Assembly (NCBI GenBank): GCA_028710525.1
Contig: JAQTTY010000010.1
Location: 1 to 64,000 of the forward strand
From: Gallionella sp.
GTDB taxonomy: Bacteria > Pseudomonadota > Gammaproteobacteria > Burkholderiales > Gallionellaceae
Direction of reading: 5' to 3'
Length of the DNA stretch: 64,000 bases
In this document: one piece after another, positions 25,886-36,700 of the stretch
How positions within the stretch are numbered: position 1 is the first letter of the stretch
How the letters are laid out: each line of letters begins with the position of its first letter
The notes under the pieces: generated by a model
Database searches by the model: none
What the model saw: the letters and a program-made list of their open reading frames with translations, nothing else
What the model was told of the DNA's origin: nothing
Made by a program: the position numbers and the translations under genes

Positions 25886-26998
25886 TCAAATCAAACCCAA
25901 CACTGCGGTCTTATTGTAAAACTCAAGATATTCTCGGCCACTGTTAGCAATCTCACCTATGGTCAGGGCTCCAAACATGGGCAAGGCTACATCTTGTAGC
26001 GCCTCCAACTCCAAATGAAACTGGTCTTCCAAAAACAATACACGCGAGATGCAATCGATACATATCTGCATATGGGCCGGATGAGTGTCCATCGCAGTAC
26101 TAGCCATTCCCCGTGCTTGGGCGGCAGCAGCCAACAGCGAGCTCTTATCACCGTTTAGAATACGCACATAAGCGCCCTGCGGCACTTCACCCACACAGAC
26201 CAGCGAATCACCTAGCGTCATCAAAGGGTCGCGCACGATCATTTCAGTACCCAATTTGGTGATGCCGAAAGGATAGGCTTTAGCGATAGGAAAGAAATGG
26301 TCAGGACGGAACTGTTGCCCTGAGTGCGCTTCCACCAGATTGCGATAGACCTGATATGCCGGCTGCCAATCCAAGGAGTGGATGATGTTGCCGCTAGATT
26401 CAGTAACTTTGTAAGCATCGGAAATTGGTAGCCATCCATGCGCCACACCTATTCCGCTAGGCAGATCGAGCAAGGCCAGCACCGCACCATCCTGCATCAA
26501 ACCCTTGTTGCTGATGATGCATGGCTTAGCTTTCAAACTCAAGGAACCGCAGCCTCCGCCCAAATAGTTAATCTCCAGACCGAAGCTATTGAATAGACCA
26601 TCTATCAGCGCATTGATGCGAGAAGCGAAACCATCCACGAATACGAACAGTGTCTTCGCCTGAGCATCGATTTTGGGGAAGACGTCAGCCAATATCTCGT
26701 CAAAATCCTTATCGGCGTGCGAGATGTCTTCTATCAAAGCTACTCGCGGCAGAGCACACAGCCCTAGTGCGATAAAGCCCCTGCTGTGGTGAGCTTGTCC
26801 ATGCACAATCTGAGGGAACACACCGCCAAAGAGTGGTTTGTGTGTGGATCGCAGAATGGCATCTACATTCGCCGGCGTGTATCCATTCTCATCGCATGCA
26901 AGAATAAGGATACCTTCCACTTCTACATCAATCTCAAATTGGGCCAGCACACGTGCCAGCGCTTGAGGACTCCCATCCTGTTCAAAGACGATTCTCAT
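25886..26998 (-). CDS. FIST-domain sensory protein (copy 2)
   Basis: The protein has 370 residues from ATG 26998, with GGGGG upstream. It shows the FIST N-terminal fold, with LVFADAD-like strands (ILILACDENGYTPANVDAIL) and LFVFVDGFASRINALIDGLF. In the middle, GLEINYLGGGCGSLSLKAKP is the glycine-rich FIST motif. The FIST C-terminal part has AYPFGITKLGTEMIVRDPLM, VCVGEVPQGAYVRILNGDKS, CISRVLFLEDQFHLELEALQ and PMFGALTIGEIANSGREYLE. FIST domains are predicted small-molecule sensors that work with kinases, cyclases or receptors. It has no membrane anchor. The hybrid kinase follows 4 bases downstream, a second FIST-kinase pair like 33704-28462. The 162-base region upstream may hold its own promoter. 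Confidence 0.85.
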   Translation of the reverse strand: MRIVFEQDGSPQALARVLAQFEIDVEVEGILILACDENGYTPANVDAILRSTHKPLFGGVFPQIVHGQAHHSRGFIALGLCALPRVALIEDISHADKDFDEILADVFPKIDAQAKTLFVFVDGFASRINALIDGLFNSFGLEINYLGGGCGSLSLKAKPCIISNKGLMQDGAVLALLDLPSGIGVAHGWLPISDAYKVTESSGNIIHSLDWQPAYQVYRNLVEAHSGQQFRPDHFFPIAKAYPFGITKLGTEMIVRDPLMTLGDSLVCVGEVPQGAYVRILNGDKSSLLAAAAQARGMASTAMDTHPAHMQICIDCISRVLFLEDQFHLELEALQDVALPMFGALTIGEIANSGREYLEFYNKTAVLGLI

Positions 26999-27160
26999 CA
27001 CACGCCCCCTGATTTTTAGCTTTATCACTCGAGACTATCTAGGAAATCCTTTTGAATGTTAACCCTAAAATAAAGAAAAAGCCTCCGTCGCGCATCTAAA
27101 AATTGTTATGTGTAACAGTTATAGCAAGAGAGTAAGACTTTCAATTCTTAGCATAGATAC

Positions 27161-28429
27161 TCAGGTATTGCTGGCTTCCATATTTATCAGTTCCGCGACA
27201 CAGAACTCCCCTAGCGCAGATCGCCAGCAAGCTTCCAGATTCTTATCCACGAGCAACACCACACTGCGATCTAATTTCCCGTCATCCACCATCTCATTGA
27301 GTATCTCCATGATTTGATCAGGCATCAATGGGGCGCGATAGGGGCGCTTTTGTGCCAAGGCTTGAAACACGTCTGCCACAGCTACGATGCGCGCTTCGGT
27401 TGAAAATTCGTTCTCGCCTATATGATAAGGATAGCCAGTGCCGTCGACGCGTTCATGGTGCTGCGCCGCCCATTCTGCGATCTTGCCCAGCCCTTTGATA
27501 TTCTTGATGATGTTGTAGGTATCGAAACTATGGCGCTGTATCTGCCCGATCTCTGCGGCACTAAGCTTGCCGGGCTTATGCAGCAACTCATCAGGCTGAC
27601 GCAGCTTACCTATGTCATGCAGTAGTCCTGCCAACTCCAGCATATCGCAGCTAGCTTCTGGTAAGCCTGATAGTTCGCCCAGATAACGTGACAACCTTGC
27701 CACACCATCAGAATGATCTTTGGTAAATGGACTCTTAGCATCGACCACATACGAGAAAATATGCACGATGCTGCGCAGAGTCTGAAAATCCATCTCTACC
27801 GCAGGCGTCCCCGCGATCCACTGCGCCACGTAGCCGTGGATATGCTCGGTCTCCAGCGATAACCAAAAGGCTTCCGAGCGAGATAATTCCATAAAGGCAT
27901 CAACCAGTTCGGGACAGAACCAATCGCCGCGTCGCTCAAATATCTTCTGTCTTATCGTATCGCGTCCCAATAGCAGATTCGATTGATCGGCCATAAATCC
28001 CAATATCAGCACATCTACCCTGTCCACCATGAAGATGCAGTTGGTGCTGAGCTTCACTTGGCGCGGCATATCCATCTCTTGCAACTCGCACCAATGAGTG
28101 TGGTGATGACGGACGATGGGCGCGAGATGCGCCATCAGTGGGGAGGTCATCAAGAGTGATGCGCCGAGGCGACTATGACTGTTGTCGTTCTCCCACTCGA
28201 ACTGCGCCAGCTTGCTGTGCACCACCGTCTTAGACACTCCGCAGTCGTGCAGCATCGCCGCTTGGAATAGTTCGTCTATGGCATGTTCAGCCCAGCCTAA
28301 TTGCTTGCCACACTCAGCTGCCATGTAGGCGACATGTTTGCCATGATGGATATGAGTCACTCCAACTAGATCAAGCGCATCAGATAATGAGTAGATCGTT
28401 TCGTGCAGATTGATATTGAATTTGGACAT
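27161..28429 (-). CDS. Tandem HD / HD-GYP domain phosphodiesterase
   Basis: A 422-residue protein with two HD-superfamily modules. The first (about 20-155) has HIHHGKHVAYMAAECGKQLG, AAMLHDCGVSK and VRHHHTHW. The second (about 230-400) is a full HD-GYP domain with LLHDIGKLRQPDELLHKPGK, QHHERVDGTGYPYHIGENEF and RIVAVADVFQALAQKRPYR. HD-GYP enzymes cleave c-di-GMP to pGpG or GMP. Both metal sites appear intact. There is no receiver, so control must be by partner proteins or ligand. It is 32 bases from the large hybrid kinase upstream in the operon. Confidence 0.88.
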   Translation of the reverse strand: MSKFNINLHETIYSLSDALDLVGVTHIHHGKHVAYMAAECGKQLGWAEHAIDELFQAAMLHDCGVSKTVVHSKLAQFEWENDNSHSRLGASLLMTSPLMAHLAPIVRHHHTHWCELQEMDMPRQVKLSTNCIFMVDRVDVLILGFMADQSNLLLGRDTIRQKIFERRGDWFCPELVDAFMELSRSEAFWLSLETEHIHGYVAQWIAGTPAVEMDFQTLRSIVHIFSYVVDAKSPFTKDHSDGVARLSRYLGELSGLPEASCDMLELAGLLHDIGKLRQPDELLHKPGKLSAAEIGQIQRHSFDTYNIIKNIKGLGKIAEWAAQHHERVDGTGYPYHIGENEFSTEARIVAVADVFQALAQKRPYRAPLMPDQIMEILNEMVDDGKLDRSVVLLVDKNLEACWRSALGEFCVAELINMEASNT

Positions 28430-28461
28430 TTGCTAGGCTTCCTTCCTTATTCTTGTATGTT

Positions 28462-31400
28462 TCACCACTGATATGCCTCAATAGCGGCCTGCAGCTCTTG
28501 CAGGGCCTCGTCCAGCTCTGGTACTAACTGTGCGCAATCCGCCTCACCTGCATGACTCTCAACTTGTTGTGCCGCAGCCATAGTGCGCTCGGCCGCGAAG
28601 ATGCTGACCATGCCTTTGAGTGCATGCGCACCATGCTTGACTGCCTGCGCATCGCCATTCGCTAAGCCGTCATGCACGGCTTGCAGATGCGGCGGCGCAT
28701 CGGTCTTGAACAAGGCAATAATCTCTTCGAACAATTCGCGGCTGTCATCCATCAGTTCACGTGCCTTGGAGAAATTCGCTACAGCTAGTTTCTTTTTAGG
28801 CGCCATCACGGCCTCTTTACCCTCAGTACTCTGTGCCAACTCGTCGAGTTCTCTCCATAGCAACTCTGTGTCTATCGGTTTAGTCAGATAACCATCCATA
28901 CCGTGTGCCAGACACTCCTCACGTGCGCCCTGCATAGCATGGGCGGTCATGGCAACAATGCGTATATGTCCACCGCTCTGTGCTTCTTGCTGGCGGATAT
29001 GTTCGGTAGCCTCATAACCATTCATCTCAGGCATATCCACGTCCATCAAGATGGCGTCGAAATGCGTGCCTGACTGCCAGCGTTGCAAAGCTTCAACCCC
29101 GTTGTTAGCCAAGGTGACGCTATGCCCTAACTTCTCTAGCAATCGTATCGCCAGGGTTTGATTGACCTTGTTGTCCTCGGCTAATAACAGATGCAGCTTG
29201 CGTCGTGACTCACGCAAGGAGTGTTTGGTGATGAGGGTATTGGATTGCTGCTGTGGTATACCCAACGCAGTCATGATGGAATCTAACAACTCAGACTGAG
29301 ATACTGGCTTCATCAGATAACTGGCCACGCCCAATTCCTTGCAGCGCGCAGCATGGCCGCGCTGTCCTTCCGAAGTCAGCATCATCACCGTGGCTCCTGC
29401 ATATTCGGGATGTAGGCGTATCCGTTCGGCCAGTTCAAAACCATCCATGCCCGGCATCTGCACATCGAGCAAGGCCAGCGGATAAGGCTTGCCCGCTTGT
29501 GCGGCGCGTTCCAATTCGACCAGTGCTAATGCACCATCGGCGACCACGGTGGGGGCCATCTTCCAGTTACGCAACATCTCTTCCAGCAGTCTGCGATTAG
29601 TCGCATTGTCGTCTGCCACCAGTACTGGCATACCTGCAATGCGTCCGGTCTGTTGATACTCTTCGGCAGGATCAGCGCTTACGACTTCCATATCGAGGGT
29701 GAAATGAAACACGCTCCCCTCACCCACTACGCTGTCCAACTCGATATGGCTGCCCATCAGTTCTATCAATTGGGCGGAAATAGTCAGCCCAAGACCGGTG
29801 CCGCCAAAACGGCGCGTGGTGGAAGTGTCTGCTTGGGAGAATGACTCAAAGATGCTCTTGAATTTTTCGCGCGGAATACCGATGCCGGTATCGCGCACAC
29901 TGAATCGCATCGCGGCGTGTCCCGGCGACTTACTAGTAAACATCTGCACTTCCACTTCGACCTCACCTTGCTCGGTGAATTTGATAGCGTTACCGACCAG
30001 ATTGACAATTACTTGGCGCAAGCGTCCTGGGTCGCCCACCAATCGTCTTGGCGCATCAGGAGCTACATGCAACAACAACTCCAGATCTTTCTGGTGAGCG
30101 CGTACCGCCAGTGACTTCATGGTGTCGCGCATCAACTGCTCCAGCGAGAAGTCGATGAGCTCTATGCTCATCTTGCCCGATTCGATCTTGGAGAAGTCCA
30201 AGATGTCATTGATGATGTGCAACAACGAGTCGGCCGACGATTTCACCAGCGATAGATACTCGCGCTGCTCAGCGTTCAGTTCTGTATCCAGTGCCAGCTC
30301 GGTCATGCCTATGATGCCGTTCATAGGCGTGCGGATCTCGTGACTCATATTAGAAAGGAAGTCGCTCTTAATCTGGCTGGCCTGCTCCGCAGCCGACTTG
30401 GCTTGCAGGATGGTGGCTTCGATCTGTTTACGCTCGGTGATGTCGCGTACGGTGGCTTGCAAGTATTGCTTACCCTCTAACTCAAAGGCATTCAGCAATA
30501 CGTCCGCGTCGAAGGTACTGCCATCGTCCATGCGTTTGTGTAGCCACTCGAATCTATGGTTGCCTAACTGACGGGCGATACCAACATGCATGGCTGACAA
30601 ACTATCTGAATCTATGCCCTCAGGATTATCTGGCCCGCCGGGCTGTCTGGACGGTGAAATACTGGAAGGCGTCTGGGCACATAACTCCTCATGCGTCGCA
30701 CAGCCAAACATCTTCAATGCTGCGGGGTTGCAATCGATGAAACCGCTCTCGTCTAGCAGCATCACCGCATCACTGCTGGATTCATACAGGGTACGCAACT
30801 TAGTCTCAGACTTGAGCAACTGTTCTTCGCCCTGTTTACGTTCGGTGACATCGGCATTGGTACCGGTCATACGCGTAGCACGACCATTAGCATCGCGCTC
30901 CACCACCTTGCCGTGGGTATGTATCCAGGTCCAGCCACCACCAGTGTTCGCGACCCTGAACTCCACAGAATAGAACTCGCTTTTACCTTTAAGCACTGCT
31001 TCAAGACTCTCACCCAACATGCGCATATCGTCGGGATGAGCGCGTTGGAACAACTGCGCAGAGGATAGGATCATCTCCTGTCTCTCATCGCCCACCATCA
31101 ATGCCCAACGGTCACTCAGATACACACGATCAGTGCTGATATCCCAATCCCACAAAGCTAGGTTGGAACCATCCAGCGAGAGATTCAGACGCTCTTGGGT
31201 AAGGCGTATGAACAACTCATTCTTCTTGCGCTCGGAGATATCTTGAAAGGCCACCACCAGACCGTCAACTTTGCCATCGCGCAACACCGCCTGTGCGGAA
31301 ACCTCGACTGGGAAAAAGCTGCCGTCTTTGCGCATAAACACTTGATCATCACTACGTGTGCTGCCGTCATCTTTGACTCTTTGCATGATGCGGCAATCAC

Positions 31401-32586
31401 GCCCCCGCACATGCTGACCTTCAGAAGATTGAGTGTGTATGGTGTTATGCACGGGCTTGCCTAAGAATTCTTTGCGTGACCAACCCAATAGACGCTCAGC
31501 CTCTGAGTTCATGTAGATGCACAGTCCGTCCGCATCTTGTACATACAAACCCTCGCCTAAGGTCTCACTGATATGTTCGTAGAAAGCGCGCTGCTCCTCG
31601 ATACGTGCATCCATATCCTTGCGTGCTGTGATATCGGAGATGATCGAGACATAGCGTGAGGGACTGCCCTGCTCGTCCATAAAGGGCACCATGGTGGACT
31701 CCACCCAGTAGAGCTTGCCGCTCTTACTGCGATTCCGGATCTCACCATGCCAGTTATCACCGCGGCGTATGGTGCGCCACAACTCGTTGAAGAACGCGCT
31801 GGGATGATGACCTGAATTGACCAGACTATGATTGCGTCCTAGTAACTCATCCTCTGCATATCCGCTGAGCTCACTGAATTTTCGGTTTGCATAGATTATG
31901 GTGCCGTGTGAGTCGGTGATGCTCACCGCATTGTGTTGGTCCAGTGCATATTTCTGGAACTCCAACTCGGCCATGGTTTCTTTGACCTGGTCATAGGCGA
32001 CGCGCAGATTGTGCTCCGCTTCATAACGCGAACTGATGTCCTGAAAAGAAACCAGCGCACCACCGACCTTGCCTTCGGACACGATGGCTCTTGCGCGATA
32101 TTCGACGGGGATGGTGCGGCCATCACGCGTCACGACATAGCCCTTGCCGTCATGTGGATGACCATCTAGCAACACCTGATCCTGAGGTGCGGACATAACG
32201 CTGACGGCATCCGCCTCGCGATATACCACTCGCTCTTGCATACTGTGCCCGATCAACTCTTGCTCTTGCCAGCCCAGCACCTTTTCAGCGGCCGCATTCA
32301 TAAAAGTGAGCTTGCCTTGCAGATCGGTGGCGTACACACCATCACTCAAGGTATCGAGCAAAGAGCGCGTCATCTCGGCGTTCTGTACACGGATCTTTTC
32401 GTTCACCGCGTTCAGCTCACTGGTGTTCATCATCAGCACGTTATGCAACATGCGCTGCTCTTTATCCACCTCCTGATAATAGCTATCGACGATATCCAGA
32501 AACCCTTGCAGGGTCTCATCCGGCGCAAAGTCTTTGCCGAATTGTCTGCGTATCTGTCGTTCCAACAAGCGATGCATGGCAGTCAT
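28462..32586 (-). CDS. Five-PAS hybrid sensor histidine kinase with two REC and HPt
   Basis: A soluble 1374-residue kinase. The N-terminal helical region (about 1-75, QGFLDIVDSYYQEVDKEQRM) precedes five PAS/PAC modules starting near 78, 205, 335, 460 and 590. HisKA is FLSNMSHEIRTPMNGIIGMT (about 740). The ATPase has VNLVGNAIKFTEQGEVEVEV and GTGLGLTISAQLIEL. The first receiver is MPVLVADDNATNRRLLEEML, the second LHLLLAEDNKVNQTLAIRLL with AILMDVDMPEMNGYEATEHI. HPt is KHGAHALKGMVSIFAAE (about 1300). The upstream FIST stop and this ATG overlap (TGATG). No output domain. It probably passes phosphate to the REC-HD-GYP protein or to HsbR-like 41674-43434; this is inference. Confidence 0.92.
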   Translation of the reverse strand: MTAMHRLLERQIRRQFGKDFAPDETLQGFLDIVDSYYQEVDKEQRMLHNVLMMNTSELNAVNEKIRVQNAEMTRSLLDTLSDGVYATDLQGKLTFMNAAAEKVLGWQEQELIGHSMQERVVYREADAVSVMSAPQDQVLLDGHPHDGKGYVVTRDGRTIPVEYRARAIVSEGKVGGALVSFQDISSRYEAEHNLRVAYDQVKETMAELEFQKYALDQHNAVSITDSHGTIIYANRKFSELSGYAEDELLGRNHSLVNSGHHPSAFFNELWRTIRRGDNWHGEIRNRSKSGKLYWVESTMVPFMDEQGSPSRYVSIISDITARKDMDARIEEQRAFYEHISETLGEGLYVQDADGLCIYMNSEAERLLGWSRKEFLGKPVHNTIHTQSSEGQHVRGRDCRIMQRVKDDGSTRSDDQVFMRKDGSFFPVEVSAQAVLRDGKVDGLVVAFQDISERKKNELFIRLTQERLNLSLDGSNLALWDWDISTDRVYLSDRWALMVGDERQEMILSSAQLFQRAHPDDMRMLGESLEAVLKGKSEFYSVEFRVANTGGGWTWIHTHGKVVERDANGRATRMTGTNADVTERKQGEEQLLKSETKLRTLYESSSDAVMLLDESGFIDCNPAALKMFGCATHEELCAQTPSSISPSRQPGGPDNPEGIDSDSLSAMHVGIARQLGNHRFEWLHKRMDDGSTFDADVLLNAFELEGKQYLQATVRDITERKQIEATILQAKSAAEQASQIKSDFLSNMSHEIRTPMNGIIGMTELALDTELNAEQREYLSLVKSSADSLLHIINDILDFSKIESGKMSIELIDFSLEQLMRDTMKSLAVRAHQKDLELLLHVAPDAPRRLVGDPGRLRQVIVNLVGNAIKFTEQGEVEVEVQMFTSKSPGHAAMRFSVRDTGIGIPREKFKSIFESFSQADTSTTRRFGGTGLGLTISAQLIELMGSHIELDSVVGEGSVFHFTLDMEVVSADPAEEYQQTGRIAGMPVLVADDNATNRRLLEEMLRNWKMAPTVVADGALALVELERAAQAGKPYPLALLDVQMPGMDGFELAERIRLHPEYAGATVMMLTSEGQRGHAARCKELGVASYLMKPVSQSELLDSIMTALGIPQQQSNTLITKHSLRESRRKLHLLLAEDNKVNQTLAIRLLEKLGHSVTLANNGVEALQRWQSGTHFDAILMDVDMPEMNGYEATEHIRQQEAQSGGHIRIVAMTAHAMQGAREECLAHGMDGYLTKPIDTELLWRELDELAQSTEGKEAVMAPKKKLAVANFSKARELMDDSRELFEEIIALFKTDAPPHLQAVHDGLANGDAQAVKHGAHALKGMVSIFAAERTMAAAQQVESHAGEADCAQLVPELDEALQELQAAIEAYQW

Positions 32587-33704
32587 CAATCTTCGTAAAG
32601 TGTGGTCAAGGTCATGGTCTGGTTATGCAACTCGCAACGCATGATGTCGCTGAAGGGCGCTAACTCACCGTAAGAATAAAAGCCGGTGATAGCAGTACTA
32701 TCGCCCAGCTTGTTCTGCACGATCTCCAACTCCTCTTCCACCATCTGCCCCATCACTAGACGGCGCCCCACGCAGCTCACTACTAAGCACAGTCCCACCT
32801 TATTGGTCACCTGTGGTCTAGCTGCATCAGCCGCCATACCGGCATTTTCGATCAAGCTGTCCAGATTGGTACGCATCAATTTGCACAGATAGCCCTGCGG
32901 CACATCTCCAGCAAAAGTGAGACTCTGCTGAGCCTCGTCGACAGCCAGCAAGGTGCGTATCAGTGCCTTGTCCAACTTGCCGCGTTGTATGCTCAAAGGG
33001 AAACGCAAACCGCTACCCGGCAAATCTGCGGCCAGATCACCCAGATATTTCTTATATAGTTTCAGCGCCGGTTCATCATCAATCTCATACACCACATTGC
33101 CGACCGAGCGTGTCACTACACGCTCTGCGCCGAACTCCTCCCAACCGGCAAAGCAACCGCTCTTGACTGTGAGCTCACCATAAAATCCCAGCGCCGCGAT
33201 ACGACCAGTCTGCGCTGGCGCATCAGCCATGACCCAAGTTGCGCCGAAGCGCGCACCGTCTCCGGCTAGGCCACCGGTCACCGGTACGCCAGCCTGATTC
33301 AAACCTTTCGCCAATTCGCTACCGTTCACCAGCAGACCGTCACTCAGAACGAAGACATGACGCAATGACGCATCCGCCAGCTCAGTCATTAGTTGCGCCC
33401 CCGCCTCCTTACCATCTTTGCACTGCGCGATATCCGCACTCGCCAGTCGCACCGAACCTCGCTCTAACTTGACCAGCGTGGCGATGACATCGCCTTCGCT
33501 GATCTCCATGCCCATCACGCTGCCTGAAGATGAGCAGCCGACGATGTGCGCAGCTGGACAAAGCTCGCGCAGTTGTTCAAAGCATGCTGTGCTATGAAAG
33601 AAATCGGCATCCGCGAACACCAGCACCAAGTCTGTTTGTGCAGAAAAATCTGCAGCCTGAGACCAACCCTTATCACCGTCCCAACGTATCTGACTGATTT
33701 TCAT
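32586..33704 (-). CDS. FIST-domain sensory protein (copy 1)
   Basis: A 372-residue cytoplasmic protein with both FIST halves. The N-terminal half has LVLVFADADFFHSTACFEQL, HIVGCSSSGSVMGMEISEGD and VFVLSDGLLVNGSELAKGLN, then VPVTGGLAGDGARFGATWVM. The C-terminal half has FAGDVPQGYLCKLMRTNLDS, GLCLVVSCVGRRLVMGQMVE and the diagnostic AITGFYSYGELAPF. Family members are predicted to sense small ligands, possibly amino acids, upstream of kinases. It is 9 bases from the membrane hybrid kinase gene and translationally coupled to the five-PAS kinase, suggesting a direct partnership. It is only distantly similar to copy 2. Confidence 0.9.
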   Translation of the reverse strand: MKISQIRWDGDKGWSQAADFSAQTDLVLVFADADFFHSTACFEQLRELCPAAHIVGCSSSGSVMGMEISEGDVIATLVKLERGSVRLASADIAQCKDGKEAGAQLMTELADASLRHVFVLSDGLLVNGSELAKGLNQAGVPVTGGLAGDGARFGATWVMADAPAQTGRIAALGFYGELTVKSGCFAGWEEFGAERVVTRSVGNVVYEIDDEPALKLYKKYLGDLAADLPGSGLRFPLSIQRGKLDKALIRTLLAVDEAQQSLTFAGDVPQGYLCKLMRTNLDSLIENAGMAADAARPQVTNKVGLCLVVSCVGRRLVMGQMVEEELEIVQNKLGDSTAITGFYSYGELAPFSDIMRCELHNQTMTLTTLYED

Positions 33705-33713
33705 AGTGCCTCC

Positions 33714-36700
33714 TTAATGAGTCGTTTCTACTTTGGCTGCATGCGTATCGCTCATGCAGCCGTTCAATATCTCTGCCAACTTGGGCAGAGCCTGCGCTAA
33801 TCTTGCATAGTGATTGCTGTGGTCTACACTCGTCTGCGTCTCTATGTACTCAGCAAGGCTGGCGACCTCGGGCACATCGAAAACCGACAACATGCCGCGT
33901 AAGGTGTGCGCCAATTGGCGGGTCTGTGCCGCATCTTGGGTGGCAATGGCTGCACCCAGACGCGATAGATAATCCGGATAGTCGGCGCGATAGATACACA
34001 CCATCTCGTCGAACAAGGACATATCGTTATCCATCAATTTCAGTGCGCGGCGCAGCTCGAAACCCAAGGTGGGCGTCTCCTCTGGAAGTTCCGATAGAGC
34101 TTCGTCGGATGATGCCGTCGCCACACTGAGCCCTTCCAACTCGGCCCATAGCGCTTTTGTGTCTATAGGTTTAGAAAGGTAACCATCCATGCCAGCAGCG
34201 ATGCAACTCTCACGACTGCCCTGCATGGCGTGTGCGGTCAACCCGATGATAGGGATGTGAGCACCGCTGTCCTGCTCCAATGCTCTGATCTGTGCAGTCG
34301 CTCCGAAGCCATTCAACTCTGGCATATCCACATCCATGAGAATCAGGTCGTAAGTCGCTGTGCGCCAACTTTCGACTGCAACCAAGCCATTGCCCGCCAC
34401 TGTCACACGATGGCCAAACTTCTCCAGCAATCGCGTCGCCAGTATTTGGTTCACGCTATTGTCTTCAGCAAGCAAAATATTCAGCTGCTGCTGATTGACT
34501 CGGATGTTCTTCTGCTGCGAGACGGCCACTTCAGTTCGTCCACCCAGCGTGGCCACCAATGCATTGAGCAAGGTCGATGCGATGACCGGTTTATACAGAT
34601 AGGGGATGGCAGCCTCGGTACAGCGTGTCACTTCATCGCGTTGTCCTGATGCCGCAAGCAACAGTATGGGCGCGAGCTTTTCACCTTGTAAGGCACGCGC
34701 TTGTGCCACAAGCTGATAGCCATCGCCATCCTGTAATTGCGCATCCACCAACAACACCCGATATGCATCTCCGGCTAGTGCCGCCGCCTGCAGTTCCGCC
34801 CAAGCTTCGCTAGCCGTAGCTAGGGTAGTGACCCGCATCATCCAGCGCTGCAGCAGTGCGTTGGTGATTGCTCGACTACCTGCATGGTCATCTACTACCA
34901 ATACACGCAACTCTTCAAGCAAGGTGCTGGGAGCTATAGGCTGTTCGATCTTTTCCGAGCGCAGCAAAGACAGCTCCATATGGAAGACACTGCCCTTGCC
35001 AACTTCGCTCTCCACGCGGATATGACCTTGCATCAGCTCTACTAGACGCGTTGAAATGGTCAACCCCAGCCCTGTGCCGCCGTATTTACGCGTGGTGCTA
35101 GCATCGGCTTGGGAGAAGGATTCAAAGATGGTCTGCAGCTTATCGGCGGGTATGCCTATGCCGGTATCGCTGACGCTCATGCAGATGCGCAGCGACTCAA
35201 CATTGGTAGTTGCTTCAGGCAATGTGACGCGTAGTGCAATCTCCCCAGCGTCGGTGAATTTCATTGCATTACTCAAGAGATTGAGGATGATTTGACGTAA
35301 ACGACCAGGATCACCCTTTACCCACACCGGCACCTCAGGTGCGATATCCAGTAACAACTCCAAGCCCTTTTGATGTGCACGGGGTGCGATGCTCGCCATG
35401 GTCTGCGCTAGCATCTCGGGCAAAGCGAAATCGATGTGTTCGATATCCATCTTGCCTGCCTCTATCTTGGAGAAATCTAAGATGTCGTTGATGATGGTGA
35501 GCAAGGCGGACGACGAGGTCTGCACCAATCCCAGATATTCCCTCTGTTCCGCATTTAATTCGGTATCCAACGCCAACTCGGTCATCCCGATGATGCCGTT
35601 CATGGGGGTACGGATTTCATGACTCATATTGGCAAGGAAGTCACTCTTGGCACGGCTAGCCTCCTCGGCCGCTTCCTTAGCAGCTTGCATCACCGCTTCG
35701 GCCGCTTTGCGTGCGGTGATATCGGTGCGTATCGACACATAGCGAGTAGGCTTACCTTGTGTGTCCATGAAGGGCACGATGGTCGAATCTACCCAATAGA
35801 GGCTGCCATCCTTGCGGCGATTACAAATTTCACCGTGCCAAACTTCGCCGCTTCCTATGGTCTGCCACATCTGCTTGAAGAAACCGTAGGGGTGATAGCC
35901 AGAATTCAACACCTTATGATCTTTACCCACTATCTCGTCACACTCGTACTGGCTGATGTCAGTGAAGCGCTGGTTGATATAGGTGATCTCACCGCGCCGA
36001 TCAGCGATGCTTACGATGGAGTGTTGATCTAACGCGAATTTCTGGAACTCTAATTCAGCTAGCGCACGCATGGATTCAGCACGGGCACGTGTCACCCGCA
36101 ACAATGAATAGCCACCATATAGCGCTGCACTCAAGGCAAATAGCATCAGCCAGAATCTGTACAGGTCTGCCTTGTGCTCGGCCTGTTCGAAGTGCGTGTT
36201 ATATAGATTGAACATCTGATCCAATCGCTCAGCAGTCGGCAAACTGAAGAGCTTGGCCATAGTCCGATCTATCTCTTCTTTGTATGCGACCAGAATTGCG
36301 GTGTGCACCACTAGAGACTCAAGTTGTATGCGCTGATGAGGTGGATAGGACTCCATACGCATCGCAATCCTAGAGCGGGACTCCAGACTGGAATGCAGTA
36401 AGGCATCACTTGGATTAGTCTGATACACCATGATGTCTTGCAGCAGCTTGTCCCTTACCTCTACCTCTAGTGGATCGCCGTCACGCAGATGCCCCGGACC
36501 TTCCAGTAAGTGTTGTACTGCGATGGGGAAGTAATGGGACGAGTTTCTCAACACAGAGTTTTGTGACTTAAAGTTTTCGATCAAAGCTGCCTTTTCAGCA
36601 TAGGTCTGACGATATTCCTCAAAGCTTAGACTCAGTTTTCCACCATCCTGATCGAACAACTCTAGATGAGAGGTCTTAAGATCGTTTACTAACTCATCGA

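Noticed and set aside
27112..27142. Sigma-70 promoter for the second FIST gene
   Set aside because: TTGAAA and TATAAC are present, but the spacing is only 15 bases; too weak to call as a feature.
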